The notes under the pieces: model-generated
Seen by the model: the letters and a program-made list of their open reading frames with translations, nothing else
The model's database searches: none
Told to the model about the DNA's origin: nothing
Assembly (NCBI GenBank): GCA_033220425.1
Contig: CM065649.1
Coordinates: forward strand, 682,001 to 746,000
Source: Lepraria neglecta
Taxonomy: Eukaryota; Ascomycota; Lecanoromycetes; Lecanorales; Stereocaulaceae
Reading direction: 5' to 3'
Length of the DNA: 64,000 nt
Made by a program: the position numbers and the translations under genes
In this document: positions 22,230 through 33,656 of the stretch, one piece after another
How the letters are laid out: each line of letters begins with the position of its first letter
How positions within the stretch are numbered: position 1 is the first letter of the stretch

Positions 22230-25200
22230 CTATGCATAAGGATCTTGAGCTCTGTTTGACGCTATCTGTAGAGACCCACCCTGGACAACGTACCTTGGTA
22301 ACTTCAAATGTGAGAACATTTTCTCGTGCCAAGGAGGTCTCTGGTCCCGTCTAGACCGCTCTTCATCATAGCAAATGAAACTGAGTCCCACGTGCCCAGG
22401 GGGGCAACATCCACTGGTAGAGTTCATCAGCGTACTCCTGGATAGCTTCATCCGTTTTTACGCCCTGCCAATTTGCAGCTGTGAAGATGTAGAGATTGAA
22501 CGGCCTGCCCGTCTTTACTTTACCATGGTACAGATGTCTGAAATTGTCTGCATATTTCTTGAAGATCAACCGCAATATGGAACTTAGGTCAGAGCGTCCT
22601 GGTTGTCCCTCAAATCGCTGCGCCGCTAACAACTCAACGAGCTCTGAGGTCGTTGATACATGCTTGATTTCAGGTGTACTCCGGAGCATTATGATTCCGC
22701 CAGAGACCAAATCCTCCACAAAGGAGGCAAGCATTCTGAAAAGAGGAATCAATGTAGTCCAATGTTTATATATGGACTTCGGATCATCGATGAGAAATAT
22801 CCAGCCGCTATGTCAATAATTTCAACCGTAAGCAACGCCAGGACTTACATGCTCTCCTAGTATGCTCTCCAGAAAGTCTTGATGTGATAGAAAAGCACGT
22901 TTGTCTCCACATATCTTCTTTTCCATCCACTGAAGAGATCCTTATCTCCTTCCCATTTCGCTGATATGTTCTAGTTGTAAGCATTACCGCCTCCGTGATG
23001 TGGTCATCTGCTGCAGAGCAATCCAACAAGCGGGTTATCATCTCTAGTCCGTAATCTTCGTCCGCTGTAGCTATCTTGAGAACCTCCTCTGTGACTGGAA
23101 CAATGTTTCTGCTCGGCTTAAAGTGCATAGAGTAGAGACCATCCAACCCGGAACGATACTTGACGGCATCTAATAAATACTCGACCAATTCAAGTCCGTG
23201 TCTATTGTTTCCCACTGGCCCTATCAGTATCTTTTTAGTGATTTGAGTTTTTGATTTTGGCGAGTCTGACAAAACGCTCAATACGAAATCTCCTTGCTCC
23301 AGGTTGCTGACGGGGGCTATCGACGTTCCCTCTGTTGGCATGTCACTTTTTCCGAACGGCTGTGGGCCAGATATTAGCAATTTCATGAAAGTTCGACCAT
23401 ATCGTTCACTGCCAGCTGCCGCTTCCAAGATCCTTTCAGGGATTGGTGCAGCTATATCTCGTTGAGACCTGCTGAGTGCTTAGAAATTTTCTGAATCGAT
23501 ACGTATCTTGCAGCGATGTTGTATGTTTCCGTGTCTATCCCTTCCAAGTCCGTTGCCGACGGAAGCTAGCGTCGTACGAATCCTTTCAGGGGATCATCTG
23601 CCCATGGGTCCCAAGCTTCACAATGATTTGGCACAGACAAGTCGCAGAACCCCAACTCTTGGGACCTTATGGGAACTCGCTGACGGACACCAGGGTCTAC
23701 ATTGATTGCCTGATACCACTTAGCCTAAGTTCGATCATCGTTCATCTTGGCAGCTTTAGGCATTATCCCATTCCAAATCTGCGTCGACATAGTCGCTCTG
23801 ATTTTGGTCCCTCCTTCGAGGTGGGGAATCTTCAAAACTCAATGGTAAATACTGTTCTCCGTCTGAAAGAAAGTCCTGATGGTCGCTTGCTGCTTTACTT
23901 GCGGTGTCTTTCGACCATGACAAAGACATCAATGCCAATGACTTCAAATGCTGGGCGACGTGGATCTGTAAATTCTGTTGTGCTTCACCTGCATTCTGAT
24001 CATGGTCTTGCCACTCTGATTTTCTGGCGAACAGTTACACAAGGGACATATAGAAAACAAGTGAGTTTCTGCGCGTGCGTTTGTTCCAGCAAGACCAGGT
24101 AGTTGAGACTCTACAAAGACGCTCTCATTTGCGGTTTTCACGTGCTCGATGTAACCTTCAGGATCGTGGAGTGTCTGAACGTCGCCAATATGCGCAAAGC
24201 ATTCCCACTTGATAGGCAAATGTTCTAGTTGCATATTCGTGATCCATTCACTGAAAATGCGGAATACTTCTTGTGGTCGTTTAAAACTTAGAAACAGACA
24301 TATGCACGGCTCAAGATCCATCATAACATGATGCCTGGAGTTTTAATTAAATTGGTTATACATATGGTAGATAATTCTTTCTTTATACTCACCTCTAGTA
24401 CTTTCTACGCGCTTCTTTAGCAGGACATAAAATAAAGCAAAAAGGGCACTCGAAGTGGTCATTTCTGCCCACCTTTGGTTCAGGTGGAAAGCTTAGGTTG
24501 GCAGCTTGTGTTGGAGAGACTGAGATGACGGTCGAAACCTCGGATTTGGTAGGGTTCTCATATTGGCGAACACGCTCGGAGTCGATAATTGAAGCGGGCT
24601 CCAATGTGTCTTGTTGTACCGGTCCTTGGTGGGCAATCGCTTTGCCTTGTGGTTGTAAAGGCTTCGACTCAGGCCGGCGAGGGGCAGGTATCTCCTGTGT
24701 CATTCGAGTATGGATGGCTAATTTCCATTGATGTGATCGGCGATAAGCAAATCGATTGCGCCGTCGAGCAATATATTCGGCCAATCGTTTTCGAATGATC
24801 TCATCAGCCTCGGGGAATTACGGTAACGGTAGCAACACCTGCGAATTGGGAGGTCAAGTCATTACCATTTTCATCCCTCTCAACGAACGACTCTGATTTC
24901 AAGTCCCGAAGTTGGGAACCTGACTGTGGGATCGAGGCAGACACTCGACTCAGTCGTCTGATAGCATCTTCCACCTCAGAGCGTGTTGTTGAAAGAAGCT
25001 CCTCGGCAGAGTTCTGGCTTGATAAAGACAGTGAAGAGAATGCGATAGACGTTTCAGACAACGCGGGTGAATCGTTGCTGGCTGGATCACCGATGTAGTC
25101 ATTGCCCGCTTCGTCTACAATACTATCTCTTTCGGAAATCTCATTTCCACCATGAGCTGGACTAAGCCCGTGCACTTATTGCAAGAAGTCACTTAACGAT

Positions 25201-25509
25201 CGTCTAATACATAGCGGGTCTTACTATAGTATAGATTCGCGTGCAATGCATCCAGAATTGTAGCATCAGATTATATATTTCCGAGTGGTCTCTCAATCGA
25301 TGCTCAACACAAGCATGCCCTAATGCGAAGACGCCGAGATTCGCAGACCAAACATTGAAACGAGTCATTTGATCTTCTGCCCATAGCTCTTCTCCGCTTG
25401 GAAGACCATCGCCCATCGTTTCGACCTCGATATCTCCATCACTGGGTATGGATTGCTCGAAGAGGAGGGAACAAGCCGCTGCCCGAGCTGTGATAGTGGG
25501 CCTCTCCAT
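22230..25509 (-). pseudogene. C2H2-type/ITEEV-repeat protein of a fungal NLR-associated family, decayed
   Basis: Pieces in one order on the minus strand make up one gene. It starts near 25509 (MERPTITARAAACSLLFEQ) with the RFNVWSANLGVFALGHA helix region. A Ser-rich linker follows (24804-25175), then the basic EYIARRRNRFAYRRSHQW segment, a zinc-finger pair (HFECPFCFILCPA, then WECFAHIGDVQTLHDPEGYI and ICPLC), repeats containing VTEEVLKIA and ITEAV (22808-23428), and a C-terminal vWA-like segment (RPFNLYIFTAANW). Lesions: an extra base in the G/C run at 24812-24815, TAG at 24395-24397 where TGG is expected, a one-base deletion after SPE near 23995-24010, and a frame change near 22390. Such proteins are usually linked to fungal STAND/NLR loci. 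Function is unproven. Confidence 0.65.
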
Positions 25510-25527
25510 CCAGCGAACGTATTCATC

Positions 25528-27087
25528 ATGGGGCAAAAAAAAATCCCCGGCGTCTTCAACGTAGGATCAGACTTGCCCGAAGCAAATGATATGCTGGATG
25601 AGTGTATCGATAACACATCCAAAGGGCTTGAGGAGGCGGTAGAAGCATGCCTCAATGAGGCTACCTTTATCGAGGAGTCTTACCGAGATGCCGTATTTGA
25701 TGACTCTAACTTCAGAGAGAAAACATATCTTCGCATTGTGAGACCTCTGGAATGCGAGCTCCGATCCGCATCCGGATTTACAGTCGAGGAGCTAGATAAT
25801 ATTCCGTACAACAGTCGCTAATTTCCGAGGCTGGTAGTATTAAAACGTCAAGGAGCGCTTGTCTACACACCAAATATCACACTCACCAACTATCGGATCT
25901 CTTCACCAGCGTTACTAACAGCTTCTGAATGGAGTAGATCCCTACCGGAAACGTTCTCCCACGAGGTCTGTCTCTTTGACGACAGCGACAATATAGGTAT
26001 GGCGGCACCAGAACAGTAAGTATAGTAGAGAGCTTGTTATGGGCAAGTCTGCATCTCTGATCCGTCCAATAGTTCACAGCGTGCCGATGCCTAGTTTGAA
26101 ACCCTTAATAAGGATGTGCACCCCCTAATACGAAACTACGAGGGCCATGAGCTGGAGACTTCAGCATACAAAGCGGTTTTTAAATCGCTCGGGAAGGATT
26201 CGGATTGCGATCCTCGATACCGGGATTAGTCTTCCACAAGTAGCAAGCTGGTCTTATGAAGACCGGCTGCTAGGCTTCAAGAGCTGGTTGACCAGCGCTC
26301 CAGAAGACGGAGACTTGACCAAGGGAGACCAAGATCTAGACGGACATGGTACACATGCAGCAGCGTTGCTCCTCCAAACCGCCCCAAATACAGACATATA
26401 TATAGCTCGAGTATTCAAAGATCGAAAGGAAAGTAAGACAAATGTTGCAGCCCAGATCATCCATCAACGGGTAGCCGACGCCATCACGTATGCCGCCAAG
26501 GAATGGGAGGTGGACATCATCACTATGTCGTTTGGATTCGAGCAGTCCATCCCCATAATCGAAGATGCTATCAAAATCGCAGAGAGTAAGAAAATTGTCA
26601 TATTTGCCGCCGCTTCTAATACGGCAGCAATGGTGAGATAGCCTGGCCAACGAGATTGGATCAGATTATGTGCATATATGCCACTGATGGCTTAGGAAAC
26701 CGATGCGACTTCACACCGACGGAAAATCCTCGTTCGGATAATTTCAGTCTACTAGGGCAGGCAGTAAAGTCATGCTGGCCGCCTCACTAAAGGCGTGGCG
26801 ATGTAGTGCGCAAGTCAGGAAAGTCTACGGCGACTCCTATCGCGGCTGGAGTCGCAGCTATCATCCTGGAATATATCCGAAAGAACCTGCCCAACCTATC
26901 CAAGGACGATGCCGCCATACTCAGTAGATTGCTGACTACGGCAGGTATGAAAACCGTCTTTCGCCGAATGGTACCACAGAAGAGGGGCGGATATGACCAC
27001 ATAGTCCCCTGGAAAATTTTGGATTTTCGTCATGGTTTGGAGAGTGCAACGGTCTGCGACGTTGTTCTTCAAGATCTTCGAAAATAA
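25528..27087 (+). pseudogene. Subtilisin-like (S8) protease domain protein, decayed
   Basis: The catalytic triad is readable: Asp in IAILDTGIS, His in DGHGTHAAALLL, Ser in GKSTATPIAAGVAA. This is the variant of the S8 fold found at the N-terminus of some fungal NLR-type and related proteins, and there is no signal peptide. The 5' part (MGQKKIPGVFNVGSDLPE) runs to a TAA at 25819, and coding-like sequence continues in the same frame to about 26020. Further lesions: a one-base deletion near 26638 (the frame should continue IAWPTRLDQIMCIYATDG) and an in-frame TAA at 26788 just before the Ser motif. Both TAAs would be CAA before a C-to-T change. It lies head to head with the previous pseudogene, start codons 18 bases apart. 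I infer loss of function. Confidence 0.7.
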
Positions 27088-27265
27088 ATCTGATAGACAC
27101 GAGAAGCCATCTGTCCTTGCTATAAGACCTAGGAAAGATCGCATTCCACAAAGCCTACGCTCATCCACCGGACAACACATTGCAAGGCTCACCATGTTCA
27201 TCCACTGCAGGGTTTACCACGACGCCTAGGCACTCATCGGCTGGATCATCAATAGTAGCGATTTC

Positions 27266-28018
27266 CTAAGCGTCATGCAAACCTTTGACACCCTCATCTT
27301 CTTCTTGCTCGCCACCTTCTTCATACAGAGCTCCCTTGTTGAAGTCTGCTTCCGTAATTGCATATCACTTCCGAGAAGAAATTTTAATTAGCTGGAAGGC
27401 AAAGACAAAATCCGAAGACCCAGTGAAGGACATGTCTTCATTCGTCTTCGACATCCACTTGGCTTTCGGTCCCCCAGAGACAGGGATTCCGGTTGCTGTA
27501 GCGTCCACACCCAACTCCCCGTCAACTCCGTTTCCTTTGCTCTCGGTAGCCTCCGCAGAAACACCTCGAGCGATCTTTAGACCTGTGATCATATAGACCG
27601 GCTTCTTAAACCACCCCTGCTCAATGTAGCTCTTCACTCTAGGATTTTGCAAACTCTCGTATATGTAGGAGTCATCAAGCTGGAAGGACTGAGTCTCCAA
27701 ACGCTTGCACTTGTATATCTCATTTTCACGGTGGCTTCGATTGATCTCATTATTCCCACCAATACGAACAATCATCTTTAGGAAGCCCGCCCAAACACCA
27801 CCTCGAGCATCGCGAAGCTGGGGCCGGTGTATTTTCCAATTCTCTTTGTGAAGCTTATAGGTTGCGTTTCCTAGGACGGGGACTTGTTTATTCTTGTTGA
27901 GCGACCTTTCTGGCTTCTTGGGTTCAACAAGGAGGCTTCCAAGGGAAATAAGGCCGTCTGGTGGTGGAGGAAATTCAAAGCCGGGCGAGAGGAAGTAGGT
28001 CTTGACGGGATTACTCAT
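27266..28018 (-). pseudogene. Conserved fungal protein of unknown role, C-terminus cut by TGA
   Basis: The frame from the ATG at 28018 gives 217 residues beginning MSNPVKTYFLSPGFEFPPPP and containing RKP-like KKPVYMITGLKIARG and SSDFVFAFQLIKI. I recognise this as a fungal family often sitting beside NLR-type genes. Its biochemical role is not known to me. A TGA at 27365-27367 ends the frame, yet the same frame stays open for 32 more codons (YAITEADFNKGALYEEGGEQ and on) to TAG at 27266. The family usually continues past this point, so the TGA probably replaced CGA or TGG. Loss of 33 residues may or may not abolish activity. It is adjacent to two other decayed genes of NLR-linked families. Confidence 0.6.
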
Positions 28019-28462
28019 AGCGGTGGAATTCTATGTAAAGGTGCCAAGGGACCCTGCCATATACATTCTTAGCCTTGGCTGTCTCCAGTCCCGAGAAAGT
28101 AAATTCTACTGCAGCATGGCAATTCCTAGATGTCAGTTGTTCTCAGCCGAGGACAAAATGATAGTACTAGGTAGCGACTGGCTTGGCTGCCATAAGTAGA
28201 GCTTTAGAGCGAACACAGCAAGGATGGCGTCCAAGTCGCTGTTCCGGTAGCCTGGAACCACTGGGGTGCGTTATCGTCGATGTGCCTTAGTGAACGTAGG
28301 CTAATGCACACTAAGCTGCAGGTGATCACAATGCTTGCAAGTCTCAATTCAGATCACACCCTGTGAACATTCCCATGAATGCATGCCAGTTAAATTAACC
28401 CGTTACATTATGTCTGCTACTAACAGAAGTGTACTTGCGTCATACTATCATGGCATGCCATA

Positions 28463-30282
28463 TCAAGATTTGACCCGGATCCTGACGCCCTGCGAGCCTT
28501 CTGTAGCTAATGGCACGAAACCGTCTGCCTCGACCTCGACATCTCTGGGCCCTGTCTCGAACAATTCCAAGACTCCCTCATCTCCAGGCGTCCTCACTCC
28601 GTTCTCTCCTCCGGAGCCAAAGCGAGAGAATATTGCTGCTAAGCACAGGTACATTTCTGCATATGCCAAGTTGATTCCTAAACACTGGCGGCTGCCTTTC
28701 GAGAACGAAACCAGGTATCGATCCAGACGAGGGTTCTCGATCCAACGTTCGGGCACGAATGAGCTAGCATCGGGAAATATAGACTCATCCTGATGGATAA
28801 GCACGCTGGTCATACCAACGGGTGTGTTTGGTGGGATGGACCACTCTTTCCCACTGCTAGAATCCTTAAAAGCCAAACTTTTCTCGGGAGAGATCCTTTG
28901 GAGACGTGATGCAACGCCATAACTCAATCTTATGGCTTCCTGGACGACAGCAAGCAGATATGGAAGTTTCTCGAGCACTGGGAGCGCAACAGTGGCGTCC
29001 GGGTCAGGTATGGCGGACTTGAGCTCTGCTTTTAACTTCGCGAGAATGCGGGGCGAGGCAATTAGGTGGTAGGTAGCCACTGAAAGCGCCCAGGATGAGG
29101 TTAGGGTACCCGCGCCCACGACAATCGCGGCTTCGTCTTTGAGGCGGCTGACACTCTTGTCGGATTCGGGAAGATTGCTCTGAAGGATCTCGTGGAAAAG
29201 TGTCGGATGGTCTAGATCCGAATAGGTCGATCGAGGCTGAGCTTTGATTTGGGCGATCTGTTGTTCGATTTGCTGTCAAGGCTCCATTAACATCACGTCT
29301 TCCCAAGGACATGCGGTTGCTCTTGACTCACCCGCTGGATTCGGAGGACCAAGTCAAAGCTGGGAGAGAGGAGGACTGCCAACCATTCAGGGAGGCTTTG
29401 CATGAGGTGGAAAATCCATATCATCTGTTTGAGAAGACCCGCGGTCTTTCCAGCCTCTAAGACTGCATCGTGGTAGTCTGGGCCAAAGTCCTCTTGGTCG
29501 ACGCGGTGGTCAGAACGACCATAAGCGTACTCCATAACGACATCTGCCGGTGTTGTTAGTGACTTTTGCTTTCCATGTCGGATACTGGGAAGTCCACGAC
29601 AAAGACTCACCATTTGTGAAGGCTGCAAATGCATAATCGACTTTGATTACACTAGTCTGGGCATCCTTGAAACCCCGTAGTCTCTGGACTAGTGCTTGTA
29701 CTCGCTCTTCGATGACTGGCTGCAGTCTCCTGACGCTGGCCATGGAGAAGAAGCGGTTCAATGCTGCCCTCCTAGCCTTGTGTTGGTCATGTCCAATGGT
29801 CGAGAACATGGCTTCTGGGGTTCCAAATTGCTTCGTATACCACTCCCACTTATTACGTTTCTCGCCACTGGCACTCGAGGCGTAAAGTTCATCGTAGTAA
29901 GTAGAATCTGATATGTGCAGCTCGTAGGGATTGATGCGAATGATTGGACCATATTTGGCGTGCAGGGTGCGAATGTGGAAGGTATATTGGCCACGAAGGA
30001 TCACGTCGTAATAGAACTCGTACCTGTGACGCCGAGTTAGCGACTTCCAATGAATAGATGAAAGTTCAGAATGAGATGTGCGCCCAAGATCCTGGACGCT
30101 CAGTAACACTACACGTAAATGAAATGTACGTACCACAATGTCAGAGCTGCCAGTCTTGGGCCTGGAAATTTGGCAATTGGGCTGAGGAAGAGGCGGTAAA
30201 CAGCTGTGGAGACAACGTAGAGAAGTAGTATCGCAGCTATTGCCATCATGGTGGCAACTGTAGAGAGGGACATGATTGCCAT
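28463..30282 (-). CDS. Cytochrome P450 monooxygenase
   Basis: Four exons: 30134-30282, 29611-30023, 29332-29543 and 28463-29272, summing to 527 residues. An N-terminal membrane anchor ([20 protein letters not shown]) is followed by the proline-rich hinge [10 protein letters not shown]. The I-helix motif is GAGTLTSS, the K-helix ExxR is EAIR, and the heme loop is [10 protein letters not shown] with the cysteine ligand intact. The ER-bound enzyme uses a P450 reductase to insert oxygen into its substrate. It resembles the trichothecene-oxygenase type of fungal P450s ([16 protein letters not shown]). It lies 292 bases downstream of the UbiA gene in the same direction, which suggests that it oxidises the UbiA product. 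That link is inference. Confidence 0.92.
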
Positions 30283-30574
30283 GGCTGCTGGGGGTGGAGA
30301 GTCAATTGAGATGGTAAAGAGCCTTCGTCAGGAATCGGGCCGTTGTCGTCGTTTGCGGCTGGATGTAAGGGCAATCGAGCTGTGGGGAGGTGCCGCAACC
30401 TGCAGCCTGGCCTGTATGTGCCCATGTCGACAAGTTGTGCAGTGACAGATCACCAGGATGCTCGGGAAGTACAGAAAGAATACCGATTAAGGTAAAGTTT
30501 GGCCAATGTTACACTAGCTTAATTGTAATGATACCAAGGTACGGAAACCTTACTCCGCACCTCCTTCGCCATGA

Positions 30575-31594
30575 CTACAACCACAAGGGCAGCAGGTACA
30601 GAGACATCATCCATAATGGCCAAATCCTCCACGTCCCCTTGTCAGCTTCTACGTTCCTCAACATCAATGTTCTAAAAGTCAAGATCCCTCCTAACACCAC
30701 AGGAGCCGTGTATGCCTGAATAGCCGCGTTCCAGAATGCTGGCGCTCCCACTGACCACCCCGTCACGCCCACTGCAATCGTCCATCTCGCGAACCCGTCG
30801 CCATGTACTAGAGGAAGAGTGTGTCGTTCTCGCATTGCGTCTCCTTCTTGATCGCCCATATCCTGGACTTGTAGTGTCGTCAATATTATCACCCCGAGAA
30901 GGGCAATCCATTGATAGCCCCGGGGAGTGAGCTGGCATTCGCTTCCACAAGTTATAGCTATGGCGCCTGAGCCATAAAATGACATGCCGAAGGCATTGAT
31001 CATGTTCCGGACCAGAAAGTCCCCGTCCCCACCGCCAAGGTCGTTATACATCCAAGTCAGAGCTACGAGCAGGAGGACTTCTACCATGGCACCGAGATAG
31101 AGAGATCCTATGAGTACTGTGGGAATGACAACTAATAAGAGCACCCTTGATTGCTCCGGACTGATGCGCTCGGACGGCAGCGGACGCCAGGGTTTATTGA
31201 CGCTGTCTTCAACTATCGACGAGCCGAGGCGTTGGTTGGCTATGTTGAAGAGGAGAAGGTTAAGCCACAACCAGACAGCAACGTACGGAACGTTGGGGAG
31301 TATAGCCAGAAGGCTCGGATTGGGGTTCGTAGTCATGGCGGATCCAGACATGGCACTCGCGAGGCCGAACACCATATTTGGATAGACCATCGATTTCAGG
31401 TCACTCCGAGTGAAGAGCCAAAGGGTTTTGAGATGAGAACTGGCTCTGTTGCAGCTTCTTGTGACTTGGTTTGCGTCGTCTGCAGCTCTTTCTGATGCTG
31501 AATCCCCTTGTAGTGGAAGGGCTTTCTCGTCTGCCATGCCTTCCATGCTTGGATTGACGGACATGAAATGTGGGGTAGATTGAAAAGTTTCCAT
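30575..31594 (-). CDS. UbiA-family membrane prenyltransferase / terpene-cyclase-like enzyme
   Basis: Single exon, 339 residues, about eight hydrophobic helices. It reads WLFTRSDLKSMVYPN near the start, the first acidic motif region IVEDSVNKPWRPLP, and the second region YNDLGGGDGDFLVRN, followed by QDMGDQEGD. This fungal branch of the UbiA superfamily includes the fumagillin enzyme Fma-TC, which cyclises farnesyl diphosphate while embedded in the membrane. Other members are prenyltransferases. Sequence alone does not decide between cyclisation and transfer. Linkage with two P450s favours terpenoid biosynthesis. It is divergent from the SAT4 gene at 32254 across 659 bases. Confidence 0.82.
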   Translation of the reverse strand: METFQSTPHFMSVNPSMEGMADEKALPLQGDSASERAADDANQVTRSCNRASSHLKTLWLFTRSDLKSMVYPNMVFGLASAMSGSAMTTNPNPSLLAILPNVPYVAVWLWLNLLLFNIANQRLGSSIVEDSVNKPWRPLPSERISPEQSRVLLLVVIPTVLIGSLYLGAMVEVLLLVALTWMYNDLGGGDGDFLVRNMINAFGMSFYGSGAIAITCGSECQLTPRGYQWIALLGVIILTTLQVQDMGDQEGDAMRERHTLPLVHGDGFARWTIAVGVTGWSVGAPAFWNAAIQAYTAPVVLGGILTFRTLMLRNVEADKGTWRIWPLWMMSLYLLPLWL

Positions 31595-32253
31595 TTCCTT
31601 AAGTCACACAAGCGATACTTTGCTATTTCGACTTCAGAATCGCTTGATACGAGGGATGACTTCTTTATGAAGATTCTAGGAGTACAGGAAGCATGGACGC
31701 CAACCAGTGGTCCGCCATGTTTTTTTTGATACATGCCGCCTTATCCGGAGCTTTTCGACCCTTCTTGGTATCATTACGTGACACATATTAGCTCTAACAG
31801 CTAGTATGTGGAGCAGCTTGATTGGAATCCGTCACTGACATCGTGGAAATGCCCTTATCACCGTCTTAGGCAAGAGTCAGAAGCGCTCCTACGGATCAGC
31901 AAGACTAGCGCTGCTTTGTGGCTAGGCTGACTAGGGTAAATCTATTCTCAAACTTTAGTGTCCCAAATGTGTGTGGAGCACGTTCATACAATTAGCGCTA
32001 GTGAATTTTAGCTGCTGATACGCATGGATCCCCATGTCAACCGGAAACGACCATATGGAGGTACGTGCGGCGCAGAGGTCAAAATGCATTTCCCTGTGTA
32101 CTCTAGAATACATGACACGTGGTGTGACGTAATATTAATAAGGAAATCCATCGTTATTACTCCTTCCATTTCTATTCTATGTTTACCTTGATTACAGCAC
32201 CCAATGCTCGTCCACTTTGACTTCTTTCTTGTTACCGTCAACTGACACCAGCA
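31595..32253. promoter_or_regulatory. Shared upstream region of divergent UbiA and SAT4 genes
   Basis: Non-coding. Both flanking genes start away from it, so it must hold both promoters. I see no convincing palindromic CGG-type regulator site by eye. Confidence 0.4.
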
Positions 32254-33656
32254 ATGGCTTCTCTACCCCCAGCAGAGATCCAGTATCAACTGGTGCACCA
32301 GAATGAGAACAGAGGTGCCGATATCATTGCAGCAAACACCATTATGCTTGTTGCAGCGTACATCGCTGTTGGTCTTCGCTTCATGTCACGAAGGTTGATG
32401 CACGCCACGCTAGGCGCCGACGACTGGATGATGGTAGTGGGGCTGGTAAGTCCAGAATTGCGATGGCTTTAGGGAATTGGAATTAATGATGTTAGTTCTT
32501 CACCTCATGCTTCGTTGTAGGATGCTATGTCTGTGAGTCTCGATATCTTCTTATCATTGCCCTGCGGCCCTTGGTAATAATAGCTTCTTCAGGTGTATCA
32601 TTCGGCATGGGGAAGCATGCAATATTGCTCACTAAACCCGTTGCGTTTGCTAAAGCGACATTAACCACCGAAGTTCTGTACACGCCAGCATCAACATGCA
32701 TCAAGTTCTCAGTATTGCTTCTCTACCGCCGCCTGTTCCCGAACAAAACACTCAAGATTGTCTCTTGGTGCATCGTCGGCTTCCTCGTCGTCTTCGCACT
32801 AGCTCAAATGCTCAGTGTTATCATTCAATGCACACCCGTAGCTGCGCTTTGGGATCCATTCTCCCATCCGAATGCAGTCTGTGATGATTACGCTCCGGCG
32901 CTCGTCCTGTTTGCTGCCGTCAATGCAGCGACCGACATCACGGTTCTCTGCCTGCCTTTACCCATTCTGTGGCATTTGCATGCCAGTAAAACGAGAAGAC
33001 ATCAGTTAGTGGGCATCTTCTTACTTGGAGGCCTGTGAGTTTGACCAAGTCAATTCATCGAGTACAAATAGCGCTAATCGCAACTCCAGCGTTTGCGTCG
33101 TTAGCCTCTGTAGGACGGGCTATGTCCACCAAGTCTCATTGACGGACCCAAGCTGTGAGCTCCTTCCTCTCTTTGTAGAATTACGCCGTGAGGCATAACA
33201 GCTGATGATCAATTCTTAGGGGATGATGTGAATACGGTCATCCTATCAGCAGTCGAGAATTGTGCTGGTGTAGTCAGCGGGTGTCTTCCGACCCTGCTAC
33301 CGATCTGGCAATACCTCCGCCATGGGAAATCCCTGAAGCCGATGCAACAAACAACGAACAATTCGACCTCCAAACAAGATACTGGCACGAGGCTGTCAGT
33401 TCTGAAAGGCCCGATGTGGCCAACCAGCCGACCTCGCGAACTAGAAAAGAGACATGAGCTCGGATCGTTCGTGGAACTACACGACTCCGCGACTGAATTG
33501 TATTCAGGAAATAGGGGCTTTGGTCCTGATGGTGTTCCGAAGTCAATACGTGGCCAGGAGCCAAATCGCATCAAGGTCACGACAAACTTTCAGCAGTCTC
33601 ATGCAGTAGCGCCTCAGGAAGGTGGCATGGAAGAGACTACCAGACCGGAATGGTAG
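32254..33656 (+). CDS. SAT4/rhodopsin-like integral membrane protein (PTH11-type)
   Basis: Proposed exons 32254-32445, 32496-32532, 32584-33034, 33090-33154 and 33220-33656, summing to 393 residues. The first two small introns are the least certain, because the 51-bp intron at 32533 could also be read through in frame. Seven hydrophobic helices, LGADDWMMVVGL after helix 1, YTPASTCIKFSVLLLYRRLF, and the WDDVNTVILSAVENCAGVV motif define the fungal SAT4 domain. The C-terminal tail of about 100 residues is polar. Proteins of this group sit in the plasma membrane or vacuole. Some act in surface sensing, and several lie in metabolite clusters. The role here is unknown. Confidence 0.83.
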
